Shown here piece after piece: positions 1 through 10,346 of a DNA stretch of 64,000 bases (positions are counted from its first letter, which is position 1; each line of letters starts with the position of its first letter). Source of the DNA: Capniomyces stellatus (Eukaryota; Kickxellomycota; Harpellomycetes; Harpellales; Legeriomycetaceae); assembly GCA_001661515.1 (NCBI GenBank), contig LUVW01000007.1, positions 144,478 to 208,477 on the forward strand. The letters run 5' to 3'. The notes under the pieces were generated by a model, which saw only the letters and a list, made by a program, of their open reading frames with translations, ran no database searches and was not told the origin of the DNA. Position numbers and translations under genes: made by a program.

Positions 1-1194
1 TAAACTTTGTTAAACCAACTATATAATTTAAAACAAATAGATTCTTTCTACAACTGACTTGATTAATAACGGTGAACTGTACACTCTTTTTTTAGGCGTA
101 ATGTTTTGAATCCCCTTTATAACCGCAGCAATTTACCCGGGTTGCTTTCAATTAATCTAAACCGAGATCATAGATGTTGAATATTTACCTATCCATCTAT
201 GACTAAATCACCTAAACGAACAGAATTAATTGACTTGATATGCGCAATACAGCTTTACATTTGCGCCAACAACACTTTGCTATCTTAGATGATTCATGAC
301 TCAACACACTCACCAAACGGAAGTTATTAACATTTATTTCTTGTCCCAACTAACTGTAGCCATCTATATAAAGATCGCTTTTACATTTCAATTTTATTTT
401 GACGGCGTAATTGGTTTGTAAGTGTAGAATCTTAAAGTTATATAGTTTGAATTTCCGACTTAATATATTACCTGCATATATTACTGTTAACTGCTAGTCT
501 TATTCTGATCTCACTCGAGATCGTCCGTATCTGATGTTTGTATATCTTTTATTGCTAAGTAAAAACTAGAAAGATTCACTCCTTTGAGTCGATTCTCATT
601 TCCTTATAACTAAATAACTAACTAACTAAATAAAATAATTGGTAATAATAATGAACACATCCTATCAGATATCTAACCACCGTTGATAAAACCACGATGA
701 GACAAAGCCCAACTGTACTTAGGTTCTCGACTATACTATTCTTTATTACTTTTGGTCGTATTATATATACAACACCGATGTCATATGAAATATGACTAAC
801 CAGTCGATAATTATTAATAAGAAGTTTTTGTAGCCCATGGGGTTTGTTTATTCTTATTAAGTTATCGATTGGATAACAGTTTTAGTATAACCTTAGTTTT
901 AGTTAGTTAGTTACCTTTTAGTTATTTTATTTTATAGTTCCAAATTTTAGTTATTACAATAGTTTTTCCCAAAAAGTTGAATCTTCCTGCTAAATAATAA
1001 AACACATATTTTAGACAGCTAAGAAACGGAACGTTCAAAAGATATACTTATAGTTTTAATCATTAATAATATATAGGCTTTAGTATCTTTAAGATTAGAT
1101 TTAATTAGATTAACCATATATTCAGATATAAATTATAATCCGATCGATAGTCGGAATACTAAACAAATAGACAATTTAGATATAACACCGATAG
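1..1194. other. AT-rich intergenic region, no gene seen
   Basis: No open frame of useful length and no recognisable protein, RNA gene or repeat was found on either strand. The stretch is AT-rich spacer that runs up to the tRNA-Tyr gene. The window starts here, so the end of a neighbouring gene may lie just outside. Confidence 0.5.
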
Positions 1195-1275
1195 CCGAAA
1201 ATAGCTCAGCGGTAGAGCGGGAGACTGTAGTTTAATGTAATCTCTAGGTCCCTGGTTCAAATCCGGGTTTTCGGA
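1195..1275 (+). tRNA. tRNA-Tyr (anticodon GTA) with a short intron
   Basis: A full cloverleaf can be drawn. The acceptor stem CCGAAAA (1195-1201) pairs with TTTTCGG (1268-1274), and the discriminator base is A1275. The D stem is GCTC/GAGC. The anticodon stem GGAGA (1220-1224) pairs with TCTCT (1241-1245), and the loop CTGTAG gives anticodon GTA at 1227-1229. The T arm is CCTGG-TTCAAAT-CCGGG. About 9 extra bases (1231-1239) sit one base after the anticodon, the canonical place for a nuclear tRNA intron. A C1-G72 first pair with A73 is the eukaryotic tRNA-Tyr identity signature. Box A and box B are inside the gene, and a T6 run at 1282-1287 would end Pol III transcription. Confidence 0.93.
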
Positions 1276-1719
1276 TATATCTTTTTTCTTTTGGTGAAAT
1301 TGCCTTTTGCAAGCCTGACTTTTCTTTTTAATGTTTATCCATAATTTGATCATGCCTTTTAGGTATTAGCTTTTAGGTATTAGCTTTTAGATTTTAGTTT
1401 TTTGGCAGCTCTATTTAATCAATTTCAAAGCTTGATTAGTTTCAATTCCAATTAGGGAAATTCGTGATAGGTGATTACTAATCATTTTTTCAAAAAAAAA
1501 AAAATTGGCTACAATTTGCTGCTTTTATAGTATTTACTTCAAGTACAAATTTTATTGTTATTCTACCTTGGAGTAAAACACAGTTTAACTTTAGCTTTTC
1601 TTATTTTTATTTCTATCCCTCATTTTTATACTAAAAGCATAGTTGACTCTAGTTTAAAAGTTTAACAGGTTAGTAACACAACCAGAAAATACAGTATACA
1701 GCTCAAGCGTAGACATATC

Positions 1720-3045
1720 ATGCTTGCAAATAGAGAAACAGAAATTATAAATTCAAATCCACCGGAAAATGCAAACGAGCATTGTCCAGTAAGTTCAAAA
1801 ATGCGTTTAGTAGTCCTTTCTTTAAAACATCTAAAAAGAAAGACTTTGGAGAGAATGAATGCGGCAACTAAAACAATGCACTATTGAATATAGCTTTGCA
1901 TAGACGCAACTGCAATTATAACTTTTGATTTGATAAAATATCAATAGGGCCCTGAAAGTGAGCAGGCAGGGAAAGCAGAGAATTGCGAAGGATGTCCGAA
2001 TAAAGAAATATGCGAATCCGCACCAAAGGGGCCAGATCCGGATATCCCACTTCTTGCTGAGCGATTAAAATCCGTCAAACACAAGATTCTTGTTCTGTCT
2101 GGGAAAGGGGGCGTTGGGAAATCTACATTTTCCTCGCAATTAACATTTATTCTCGGAGGTGATGAAGTAACCAGAGTGGGCTTGATTGATGTCGATGTGT
2201 GTGGGCCTTCGATACCAAGAATGATGGGGTGCGAAAACGAACAGATACACGAAACAGCGACTGGGTGGACACCTGTGTATATCCAAGACAACATAGCAGT
2301 GATGTCTATCGGTTTTATGCTACCATCGCCAGACGAGGCGGTGATCTGGAGGGGGCCCAAGAAAAACGGATTAATTAAGCAGTTTTTGAAAGATGTTGAC
2401 TGGGCAGATGGTGGCACTATGGACGATGGCGAGACTTCTGAAGATGGCTACGGGCTAAATCAGGGCTTGGAGTACATGATATTTGACACACCTCCGGGCA
2501 CAACTGATGAGCATCTATCGGTGGTTCAGTTTTTGAAACAGAGCGGCATTGATGGAGCCGTGGTACTGACTACTCCACAAGAAATTGCGTTGCAGGATGT
2601 TCGCAAAGAACTCGATTTTTGTAGAAAAGCAGGAGTCAAGGTGCTTGGTGTTGTTGAAAACATGAGCGGTTTTGTGTGCCCAAAATGTCATGTAAGTTTG
2701 CTTTTATTAAATAGCACATGGTCTTGACTGCTGTTGCAAAATTCTGATGTATCAGTAGTATCGAATGGTATGAGCCACAGTGAAGCAGTTAACGGATTTT
2801 AATGGTTCATTGTACTTTTATAATTTTAGATTGAAAGCCAAATATTTCCTCCAACAACTGGAGGAGCCCGTGCAATGTGCAAAGAGCTGGGCTATCCGTT
2901 CCTAGGATCAATCCCACTAGATCCCCGAATAGGGAAATCTTGCGACACAGGGGTTTCTTTTGTAGAAGCCTATCCCGAATCGCCAGCCGCGGAAGCATAC
3001 CTTAAAGTGGTTGAAAAAATCAAGTCGTCATTAGTTACAAGGTAG
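1720..3045 (+). CDS. NBP35: Cytosolic Fe-S cluster assembly scaffold Nbp35 (NUBP1 family)
   Basis: P-loop NTPase that builds and hands over 4Fe-4S clusters with Cfd1 in the cytosolic iron-sulfur pathway. Three exons are inferred: 1720-1788, 1948-2691 and 2830-3045. All junctions are GT-AG and fall between codons, giving 342 residues. The N-terminal ferredoxin-like motif C-X13-C-X2-C-X5-C starts at residue 22 (HCPG) and separates Nbp35 from Cfd1. The nucleotide-binding loop GKGGVGKST follows, then the DVDVCGPS and DTPPGT motifs. The C-terminal CPKC pair that bridges the shared cluster falls at the end of exon 2. Translation starts at the first ATG of exon 1; no upstream in-frame ATG is needed. 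Introns are 159 and 138 bp. The gene converges on PAM17. Confidence 0.96.
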
Positions 3046-3111
3046 ATTTCATCGTGTATACCTAGTGCTTGATACCACCGACTTTGCCTTTACACGGTAC
3101 GAGGCAGGAGT

Positions 3112-3129
3112 GGGGGGGTGGGGGTGGGG
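3112..3129 (+). repeat. G-rich tract (G7-T-G5-T-G4) downstream of NBP35
   Basis: Three guanine runs of 7, 5 and 4, separated by single T residues, lie 67 bases after the NBP35 stop on the sense strand. Because the first run can supply two G3 blocks, the tract could in principle form a G-quadruplex in the mRNA 3' end. It stands out in an AT-rich genome. Confidence 0.5.
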
Positions 3130-3416
3130 TGAGACTGACTCTCGGTATCTGTTTAAAAATTCTTTTTATTATACAAGGCTTAAATTGGTTTTTTAGTGGT
3201 GTATTATATATTTGCAAGAATGGTTTGCTTTATTTCGGATGTTTCCTTAAATTTATATAGTAAACGTCCTATGTTACTAGATGGTTTTAAAGTGTCTTTA
3301 TTTAAAATTTTCCGTCAAATTAAGCAAAGTTGGTTCAAGTTATAATCTATATATTCATAGTTTTAAAATCAATCATAGTTTAGTAATAGTGTAATTGAAA
3401 AATAACTTTGGTGCGG

Positions 3417-4341
3417 TCACTCAGACTTAACAAGCAAAAGTCCGTTGCTTTCGTGTCTTCGTTGCTTCTGCAGCCATTTGCGGTAGCTTTTTGCTGACGA
3501 GATTCTTTCTCCGTAATAGTCAGGCAAAGGATTACGGTACGAGCTCAGTCTAGGATCTGATCTATTCTTTTTAATGTGGTCAAAGAAATCGGCCTCTTTC
3601 TACAGTTGAACCACAATACACAATACAAAACAACAACAATGTTGAAAACGTGCTCACAACCGTATAATACCAACACAGACATCACCAAATGTATAAAAGC
3701 AATCTACTTTAACTAAATACCAAACTTGCCATTGTAAACTTTTTCATATCCTCTTTGTTTGCAGCCTTATACAGAACACTTCCAGTAAACCTTCCAGTAA
3801 CATACCCAACAACAGTGCATATGAACACTGCACCGACCACAATATATGTAGGCTCTACGCCATTGATAGTTATTATATTGCCTAGAGGGATTGTGGAGAA
3901 ATAATTTGTTCCAGCAAATAGTCCAAAAACGCTGAATGGAATCGATGTTAGTCTTTCAGCCATGCGCATCCTGTTCTTCATTTTAAAGAATTTCGACCAT
4001 TCAAAGTAGTTTTTCGAATTTGGCGACAAAAAGCCCTCGGTATCGTTTGCTTTGATGTATTCGATGGAATTATCTTTGTTAACAGCTGTCTTTTCTGATG
4101 TTTTTGCATAAGCAGCATCGATCTTTTTTAACTTGGATGCCACTTTTTCCTCAGTAGAGTAGAATCGACGGTCTGCTTCTTTCACTAATGCCCCGCGCTT
4201 ATGGTGTAGTGAGGATGAGAAGCTTCTTTCGTGAATCAAGCATGCGATTTGGATAGGTGATCTTCCATAAATAGAGGAGGCGCCGTTTCCTGTCCTCAAT
4301 GAAACCGATTTCAGAACTCTAATCATGTTATTGCTTTGCAT
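3417..4341 (-). CDS. PAM17: Mitochondrial inner-membrane import motor subunit Pam17
   Basis: Pam17 supports the TIM23-associated motor that pulls matrix preproteins inward. Exon 1 (4341-3730) encodes a basic, arginine-rich presequence and then the family block [15 protein letters not shown]. Two hydrophobic segments follow (around [16 protein letters not shown] and [17 protein letters not shown]). Exon 2 (3599-3417) supplies the conserved tail with [11 protein letters not shown], giving 264 residues in all. Read without splicing, the frame ends after only six more residues, without that tail. Joining after ATG at 3730 requires a GC donor (GCAAGT) and an ordinary AG acceptor. This matches the spacing of yeast Pam17, as I recall it, without a gap. 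A GTATTT donor nine bases on would add three residues. The gene converges on NBP35 and diverges from the NDUFAF4-like gene. Confidence 0.88.
3600..3729 (-). other. Probable GC-AG intron of PAM17
   Basis: This is a 130-bp intron read on the minus strand. Its 5' end is GCAAGT, the strong consensus that GC donors usually need, and its 3' end is TAG. The flanking codons are ATG and AAA, so it lies between codons. A competing in-frame GT donor (GTATTT) is weaker and gives a product three residues longer than the family alignment supports. Confidence 0.6.
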
Positions 4342-5160
4342 TTTGAGTGTAGATTTAAACGACTTTAATAGTATGGATTAAAATAAGTAAAAGAGAAAGA
4401 TGCACCAAAATAAATGTGGAAATTCTCTGCACAATGTAATTGATTTGATTAACGCAATACAATGTAGTTGTATTATAGCTTAGTTATTCAGCAGCTAAAA
4501 AGTTTTTTTTTTAATTCATAAAAACACCAAGGCATAAACGCTGTTATGATTTTCATTGCATTTTGAACCTATTCACTCAGCTTTGTTTATCCGAAATCAA
4601 TCTGTAATTTAATTATAAATTTCTGCCGCGACTGGACTGGACTGGACTAGTTGAATTGGTCAAGTTGGTGATATTGGGATGGGGGAAGTTAATAGTTCGC
4701 TGGCCGAGTTTAAGTCACTAAAAAATTAAAAAGCTAAGAAATTAGAAATTAAAAATTAAAAATTAAAAAAGCCATCAATCGATTTCCAGTGTCTAAAGAA
4801 GCCATCGCTAATTAGAATAGCTAGCCAAAGTTATTGCGAAAATTTGGCTCAAATTCGGTAGAAATCCAAATAATCAACTCTGCCTTAAGAAAAGTGAATT
4901 TACAAAAGTAAAAAAAACCTTTTCTTTCTGATTCTGTTTTAAACAATCTCACTCTTACTTGTTGAATTGTCCTTGTTCTATTGACAATCATATTTTTTGA
5001 ACATCAAGTAAAAAAAAAAGAAAACTCAGATCAAACTCCACTGTTTATATTGGCTTTTTCTTTTATTTTATTTTCAAAGTACTGTACTACAAGTATCTCT
5101 CCACAAACACACATACATACATTCACACTTGAAAAAGTATATTTATAACTTTAATACAAA
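4342..5160. promoter_or_regulatory. Divergent promoter region between PAM17 and the NDUFAF4-like gene
   Basis: This 819-bp spacer separates two divergently transcribed genes whose products both act in mitochondria. It holds a short ACTGG tandem (4631-4645) and an AATTAAAA-rich simple stretch (about 4724-4770). No clear TATA box or recognised operator was seen. Confidence 0.45.
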
Positions 5161-5878
5161 ATGGGATCGAGTGCATCAAAAGGTATATCTCGAACCCTTC
5201 CTCGACACACAAATGCCTCAAAAGTACCTGGAAATGAGCCAAAGGCTATTGACCGCGAAACTGAACACAAGAGCACCGACAAGAGCAAAGAGGGTAACTT
5301 TGCAGCAATTACTACTTGATTTGATCAGAGTAAAATTAGATTTTGGCTAGAATCCAATAAAAAGTACGGCTAATTGATAGTTGAGATTACTAAATCGTGT
5401 GTACAACAATGTTATTTCGATAGTTGAGGAAGAGACATACATGCAAAACTTGTCTTTTTTGCTTAACCCTAAAATTGTCAGTCAGCCGAGCATTAAAATA
5501 ACCAATGTAAGCTTTATGTTCGGTCTAATACCCTCAATGGTGTTACTAATTGCCTTTTGTATTGCTCTTTTAGTCTTTGCAAACAAACTGGATCTCAAAG
5601 TTGCCAAACCCCGTAACAGCCTTGCTAATGGAAAATAGAAAAACTCAGAGCTGGATACAGTCAACAGTCGGTTAGACGAAGATGACTTTGAGCTAGAGAA
5701 CGTAAAAAACAAGCTGAACTCTGAGGATATAGAGCAGTTTTTGATCGAATTAAAGATGTCTACAGAGTCTGTAAAATATGGCTCGCTTGGCATAGAAAAT
5801 CTGTGTCGTTCGTTCAATTTGGATAAATCTGTAGCTGAAATAATATCTAGACATTTTGCCCCTATTCCCACCAAATAA
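5161..5878 (+). CDS. NDUFAF4-like complex I assembly factor (tentative), with an apparent frameshift
   Basis: The protein begins MGSSASK, a typical N-myristoylation site, as in NDUFAF4. Exon 1 is 5161-5293 and exon 2 is 5424-5506. Both join in phase, and TACTAA-like branch sites are visible in each intron. Exon 3 starts at 5574 after a pyrimidine-rich AG. It reads through KLPNPVTALLMENR in one frame, but the remaining 80 codons (SRLDEDDF, then IENLCRSFNLDKSVAEIIS, to PIPTK) lie in another frame from 5639 on. The shift falls in a run of five A (5639-5643). One more A would join the two parts. Alternatively, splicing to the AG at 5637-5638 gives an in-frame protein that skips this segment. The C-terminal helix pattern resembles NDUFAF4, which serves complex I assembly. 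The assignment rests on remembered sequence and is not certain. Confidence 0.55.
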
Positions 5879-6350
5879 CTCCTGCATTTAAAATAAAATT
5901 AATAATATAAACCTTGACATGCAGCAATAACGAATTAAAGTCGCAGAATACAAAAGCTCATAAGTTTGGCAACAGTTTTTTAATTTTAGTTACCAAAGCT
6001 GGCTTTACCAATACGATCAAAGCCTACTTTTCCGTTTTCTTCAGCGAGTGTGAATAAGTTTTTTAGGAAACCCCACATCAACATGTGAAAATTTAATTTT
6101 TTTTTGACTTTAATTCAATAAATGGAATCGTCTTCTATAGATTCTGTAACGTACTGTTCAGGTTCAAAATTAACACTTATAACTGCCAAAAAATAATAGC
6201 CTGGTCTTTTCTTTTCCTCAAAACAATATTTATACCGTTTTTATTATTAGTTGTTTTATGGTAACTGCTAAATGTATATATATATAATATTTACTTTCTA
6301 TATTGATTGATTGGTGTAAACACGGTACATACATAACATATTTATAAAAT
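5879..6350. other. AT-rich spacer between convergent genes
   Basis: This holds the 3' flanks of the NDUFAF4-like gene and of the mannosyltransferase gene. No ORF, RNA gene or notable repeat was seen. Confidence 0.5.
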
Positions 6351-7783
6351 CTAAATGTCTACCACCCTTGGACCTGGATTGTTTAGGTACTCTGGGTCGT
6401 TCTTTGGCCGTGTTCTTTTATCAAAAGTATTTATCTTTGAAAAGAAAGCCTTCCTTGACATATCCTTACTATTACTCCACAGCCTGCCGCAATGATGGTG
6501 CTGGGTGGAATGTTCTGGGTTACAAACGCAGTTTATTGCCATCTTTGGGTTATCAGTGCACTGTAGAGAAGTATCGTGTCGATAGCCAATGTCTTCGAAC
6601 CAAAATTGTTTTTCCTTGGGGAGCAAAATTGAGGCTGCTATAGAATGAATCGGCGCATCGCCCCACCTTTCGTAAAAATATCCACCAGATCCATCTAGAT
6701 AGTTGACATACGATTCGTATGCCTCTGACCGATAAAAATCCATGTTTACTATTTCAAAATTCGACCAATAGTGACAAAGATTGTAGTTTCCATCGTCATT
6801 TAGGATCCACTCGGCAAAGTTCTTTTCTGGAATAAAATGCTTGTTCTTGAGTATCCAGTCAACAGAGGTTCTCCAGAGCGACTCGACTGTGTCTGCAATT
6901 TCGCCCATCGAGATTGTATATCCATAAATCAGTCCTTTCTTTTCCATAAAATGGAATGGATCGTAGTTAACGTTGCAAAAGTAATCTACGTCAGGCTCGA
7001 TCCGCCAATAATATTTATAAGAAGCTAGTGCTGGGTGCTTGTAAAATACCATCGATTGAAACCTAGAAATTTAATAGTTATAAAACGTTGTTTAAGGGAT
7101 GAAACTTGGTTGTATAACTTGTGTAAAGCTATTCACTGGAAAAAAGAAGAAAAAATCAAAAGATTTTTTTTAAATAAAAACGTCACAGTTTGGGCAATGG
7201 ACTGCCCAAAAAAGTGTATCAGCATCATTAACATATTGCACTGTTAAAAAAATAATGTTTACCTGCACATCAGTCGGTAACTCAAGTTGCTTCCGTACAG
7301 ATACCTATCTTTGTTTTTATCAATTGCCAAGGTAAGATTTTTTAGGGTAATTGATTTGGGAATTGACCAGTACTCTGATGTCAGCTCTACAAACTCGGTT
7401 TTAGACTTTGTAACTGATCGAACACCCTCTTTGAACTCCTCTGTAAATGGCGAGTCGTTGAAGAAAACGTATGGGTAATTGTATTTGTGATTCCAGCGGT
7501 TTTCGAATTGCCTTAAGGAGAACCTGAGATCGTCTAACTCTGAATTCCTTACCAAGGCTACTATCGCTGCATTTTCTCTGACTTCTGTAGCACTGGTGTC
7601 TCCAAATCTTGACTCTGCAATTGGGTCTCCACTTGATCCATAGCGATAGTTGGACAAAAAGCTTATTTTGCTGTAACCTTGGTAATTCTGCAGCAGTGCA
7701 TTTCCCAAGGAGAGTCCTATCGCAACTGATGCAGCTGCAACAATATATTTTAGTGCGACATCGATAAAGCTATTTTTCTTCAT
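6351..7783 (-). CDS. Alpha-1,2-mannosyltransferase of the KRE2/MNT1/KTR family (GT15)
   Basis: A Golgi type II membrane enzyme that adds alpha-1,2-mannose from GDP-mannose to O- and N-linked glycans of fungal wall proteins. Two exons are inferred: 7783-7263 and 7062-6351. The GTAAAC donor and TAG acceptor fall inside an arginine codon, and joining gives 410 residues. The start is the ATG of MKKNSFIDV, directly followed by a single membrane anchor (about residues 7-28). The conserved core is clear: YRLMCRFQS spans the junction, followed by YYWRIEPDVDYFC (metal/donor site) and CHYWSNFEI, whose Glu is the proposed catalytic residue in yeast Kre2. The AGRLW-like C-terminal region with clustered cysteines is also present. 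Which KTR paralogue this is cannot be told. Confidence 0.95.
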
Positions 7784-8809
7784 TTTAAATTTAATTTTCC
7801 TTTCTTCTACAAGCAAGGAAATGCCAATCCAATAGTGGAAGAAAAGTAAAAGTTACTACAGGTTTGTTTTTGAAGGGAAATGGCGAGCAAATACGATTTA
7901 CTTTTGTAGCTATATAAACATTCACTATCGATTCTCACTGTTCACTAAAAAATCATATATACTGTTTACGAGTTGCTCTATAATCACAGGCGAGCGTATT
8001 TACTGACTTTTGAAGGGGGTTTTTTTATCTGTTAAAGCTATTAAAAAACGTATATCATTGCAAATAGTAAAAGTCTATAAAGTTTAGCATTTGTTTTTGC
8101 TTGTAACCGAAACTTTAAAAAAAAAATCAAAAAAAAAATTGTAATCGCACTTGTAAAAAAATAAAAGTAAAAATGCTAGCCTATAATTGACGTTATGACT
8201 TTTTGCTCTAACCTAATCACTGCCAGTTATTTGTTAGTGCCGTTACACATAAATTTTGTTTATAAAGTTATAAAGCACTCTATTAAGCAGAAATCTACAC
8301 TATTATTTATTAACGAGCTTTGACAAGCTCTATCATTAGTCAACTATAACCAATTGAATTGTCTGTAGCTGGATTTAAGTTGTTTCCTTTTTACAAAAAA
8401 AACCTAAAAATCTTGCATTCGCTAAGTTTTTTTTTTGCCCATTTAATCCACTTGCTAAATTAGTTTCCATTGCATTATTTAGTCTGGTCTATTTCGAAAA
8501 AAGCGCTAGAAAGCACTTTCAAATAAAAATGGGCTCAACATAGCCTATGAAATAGACAGGGCAATTTGCTGAATGAATTAACATAGTTTGCTGATTCAAG
8601 TGAACTTTTAGTCCTTTGTAGTTTGATTGTTGAGGGTGTGGTAAAAAGAAAAAAAATCGAAACTAAACAAATAAACAAAAACCAAAGGCGTAATAATAGT
8701 ATACGTTTCTGAACAATCACCCGAGCATAGCCAAGAGCGAAATGGCTGAGTCGAATTTACAGCCCCGTTGATTTAGTTTTAGTAAAGTTTTGTTTCATTT
8801 TTGAGTAAA
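7784..8809. other. AT-rich intergenic region, no gene seen
   Basis: This covers the upstream region of the mannosyltransferase gene and a further stretch of AT-rich spacer with several short A and T runs. Open frames here lack ATG starts and resemble nothing known. Confidence 0.45.
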
Positions 8810-9659
8810 ATGTTGAAACGGAAGGGTTTATGGTTAGATTTTAATGAAGCCAACAGTTTGAGGAAAGCAGAAAACAATAAATTGCAGGTATTAATAATAA
8901 CGAGTATATTTTATACCTCTTCATTGGATTAAACTGTATTCTAACAGGCTATTGGCCAAGCAAACAACGATTTCAACCACACTATTGGCGGCGATGCGCT
9001 GCCAGTTCAGGTTCATATTGTGTTACACTGATGTTGGGATGGTTTTAACGCATATTTTATCGCAATCTGGAATAGGCAACTCAAGCGCTACCTACATAAA
9101 AGTCAAACCACTCTGGCAAGACTATTGTTGTAAAAAGTGGTATACATGATCGAAGACGGCTCAAAGCAATAAGACTAACAAGACTAACAAGACTAACAAG
9201 ACTAACAAGACTAACAAGATTATAATACTGATATTACTAAAGGCACAATTAAGGTCTGCTACTTTTGAACAGCAGTTGGGTTGGTTTTTTGAAACTTTGC
9301 GGAGCAATTTACTGTTCAACGTAGTAAACTACGTTCGTTGGCAACACCGAGCCACTTAAACCGCATATATGTCACTTTACTAAAAGCTCTGTATGTTGCG
9401 GCTTTTTACCTCTTATTTAATTTTCATCTCGGCGTTGCTTATTAATTCTTATTATTCATTTATAAAGTTAAAACGAAAACAAGGTAAAAAGTGGTAGGTA
9501 TTCGTGGATATTGCTCGGGAAATAAATAGAGCCTGCGGTATTGTTAACAAGCTCAGCTATAAACGTGGTGAATATACCCTAGCAGTAGAATATATACACT
9601 GGTTTAAACTCAACACATTTATATACAGATCTTGGATATTTTCAGATGCAGTACCATAG
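8810..9659 (+). CDS. Possible small multi-exon gene, unrecognised
   Basis: Several short open frames can be linked by plausible splice sites. An ATG at 8810 opens 26 codons (MLKRKGLWLDF) and ends at CAG-GTATTA (8887). A frame from 8948 encodes AIGQANNDF. A frame through 9150-9323 contains the in-frame nonamer repeat, then FEQQLGWFFETLRS, and ends at a GTAAAC donor. The exon 9498-9659, after a TAG acceptor, encodes INRACGIVNKLSYKRGEYTL and stops 30 bp before the end of the opposing LAMTOR5-like gene. The last intron (174 bp) has the size and signals usual in this window; the others are weaker. The N-terminus faintly recalls APC/C subunit Cdc26, and the last exon recalls a TPR helix. Neither suggests a firm identity. 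Confidence 0.25.
9171..9215 (+). repeat. Tandem nonamer AAGACTAAC x5
   Basis: Five perfect copies of a 9-base unit lie end to end. The unit keeps a reading frame open and would encode Lys-Thr-Asn repeats if the uncertain surrounding gene is real. Confidence 0.9.
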
Positions 9660-9689
9660 ACTTTTTTCTAAACAAAAGTTCGCTAGTCT

Positions 9690-10314
9690 CTACGCCTCGG
9701 CGTTTTTTATAATACAAATAGACCATAACTGGTGCCGTCTTATCAGTATTTTTCTATAATTAAGAGCAAAAAAGTAAAAATAAGGCAAGGGATGGCGTGA
9801 GGAATCAAAATTTAGAGGCAGAGTGTAATCAATAATTTTTTTAAAAAAAGAAATCAGTTGAAAATAAAAGCGGTATTGTAGACCTAAATCAGCAGATTCT
9901 ACTTACAGATTATTTGACTCAATTACTACTGTTGGTGACAAGTCCTCGACCATATACTCTGGGAATATAAAATCCGCTCGCCGGACAACAGATAAAACCA
10001 GGCCTGTTGCATTCTCCTTAGCATTTCCCCATTCTGAGGTTTAACATTCAAGTAAAACACCCAAGTACGTATTGTTAAAATATGTGTCAAGTAGGTGCAT
10101 TTTCAAAACTGTTGGCTAGCAAAAGTAAAATAAAAGCAAATTAAACAAGATGTGGAGCGAAATTAAAGAAGTTTGATTTACTATACACACATAACCCAGT
10201 ATCGTCTACTACTAGGATTCCAACAACATCGGGGTCTTCGTTTAATCTACAGCTCAACAAAATGAAAATATAAATATAAATATAAAAAACGGTAAAAAAA
10301 AGCCAAGGGATTCC

Positions 10315-10346
<32 letters not shown>

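Noticed and set aside
5381..5638. 85-codon plus-strand frame inside the NDUFAF4-like gene
   Set aside because: It runs through two introns and ends at the TAG of a possible acceptor. It is not an independent protein.
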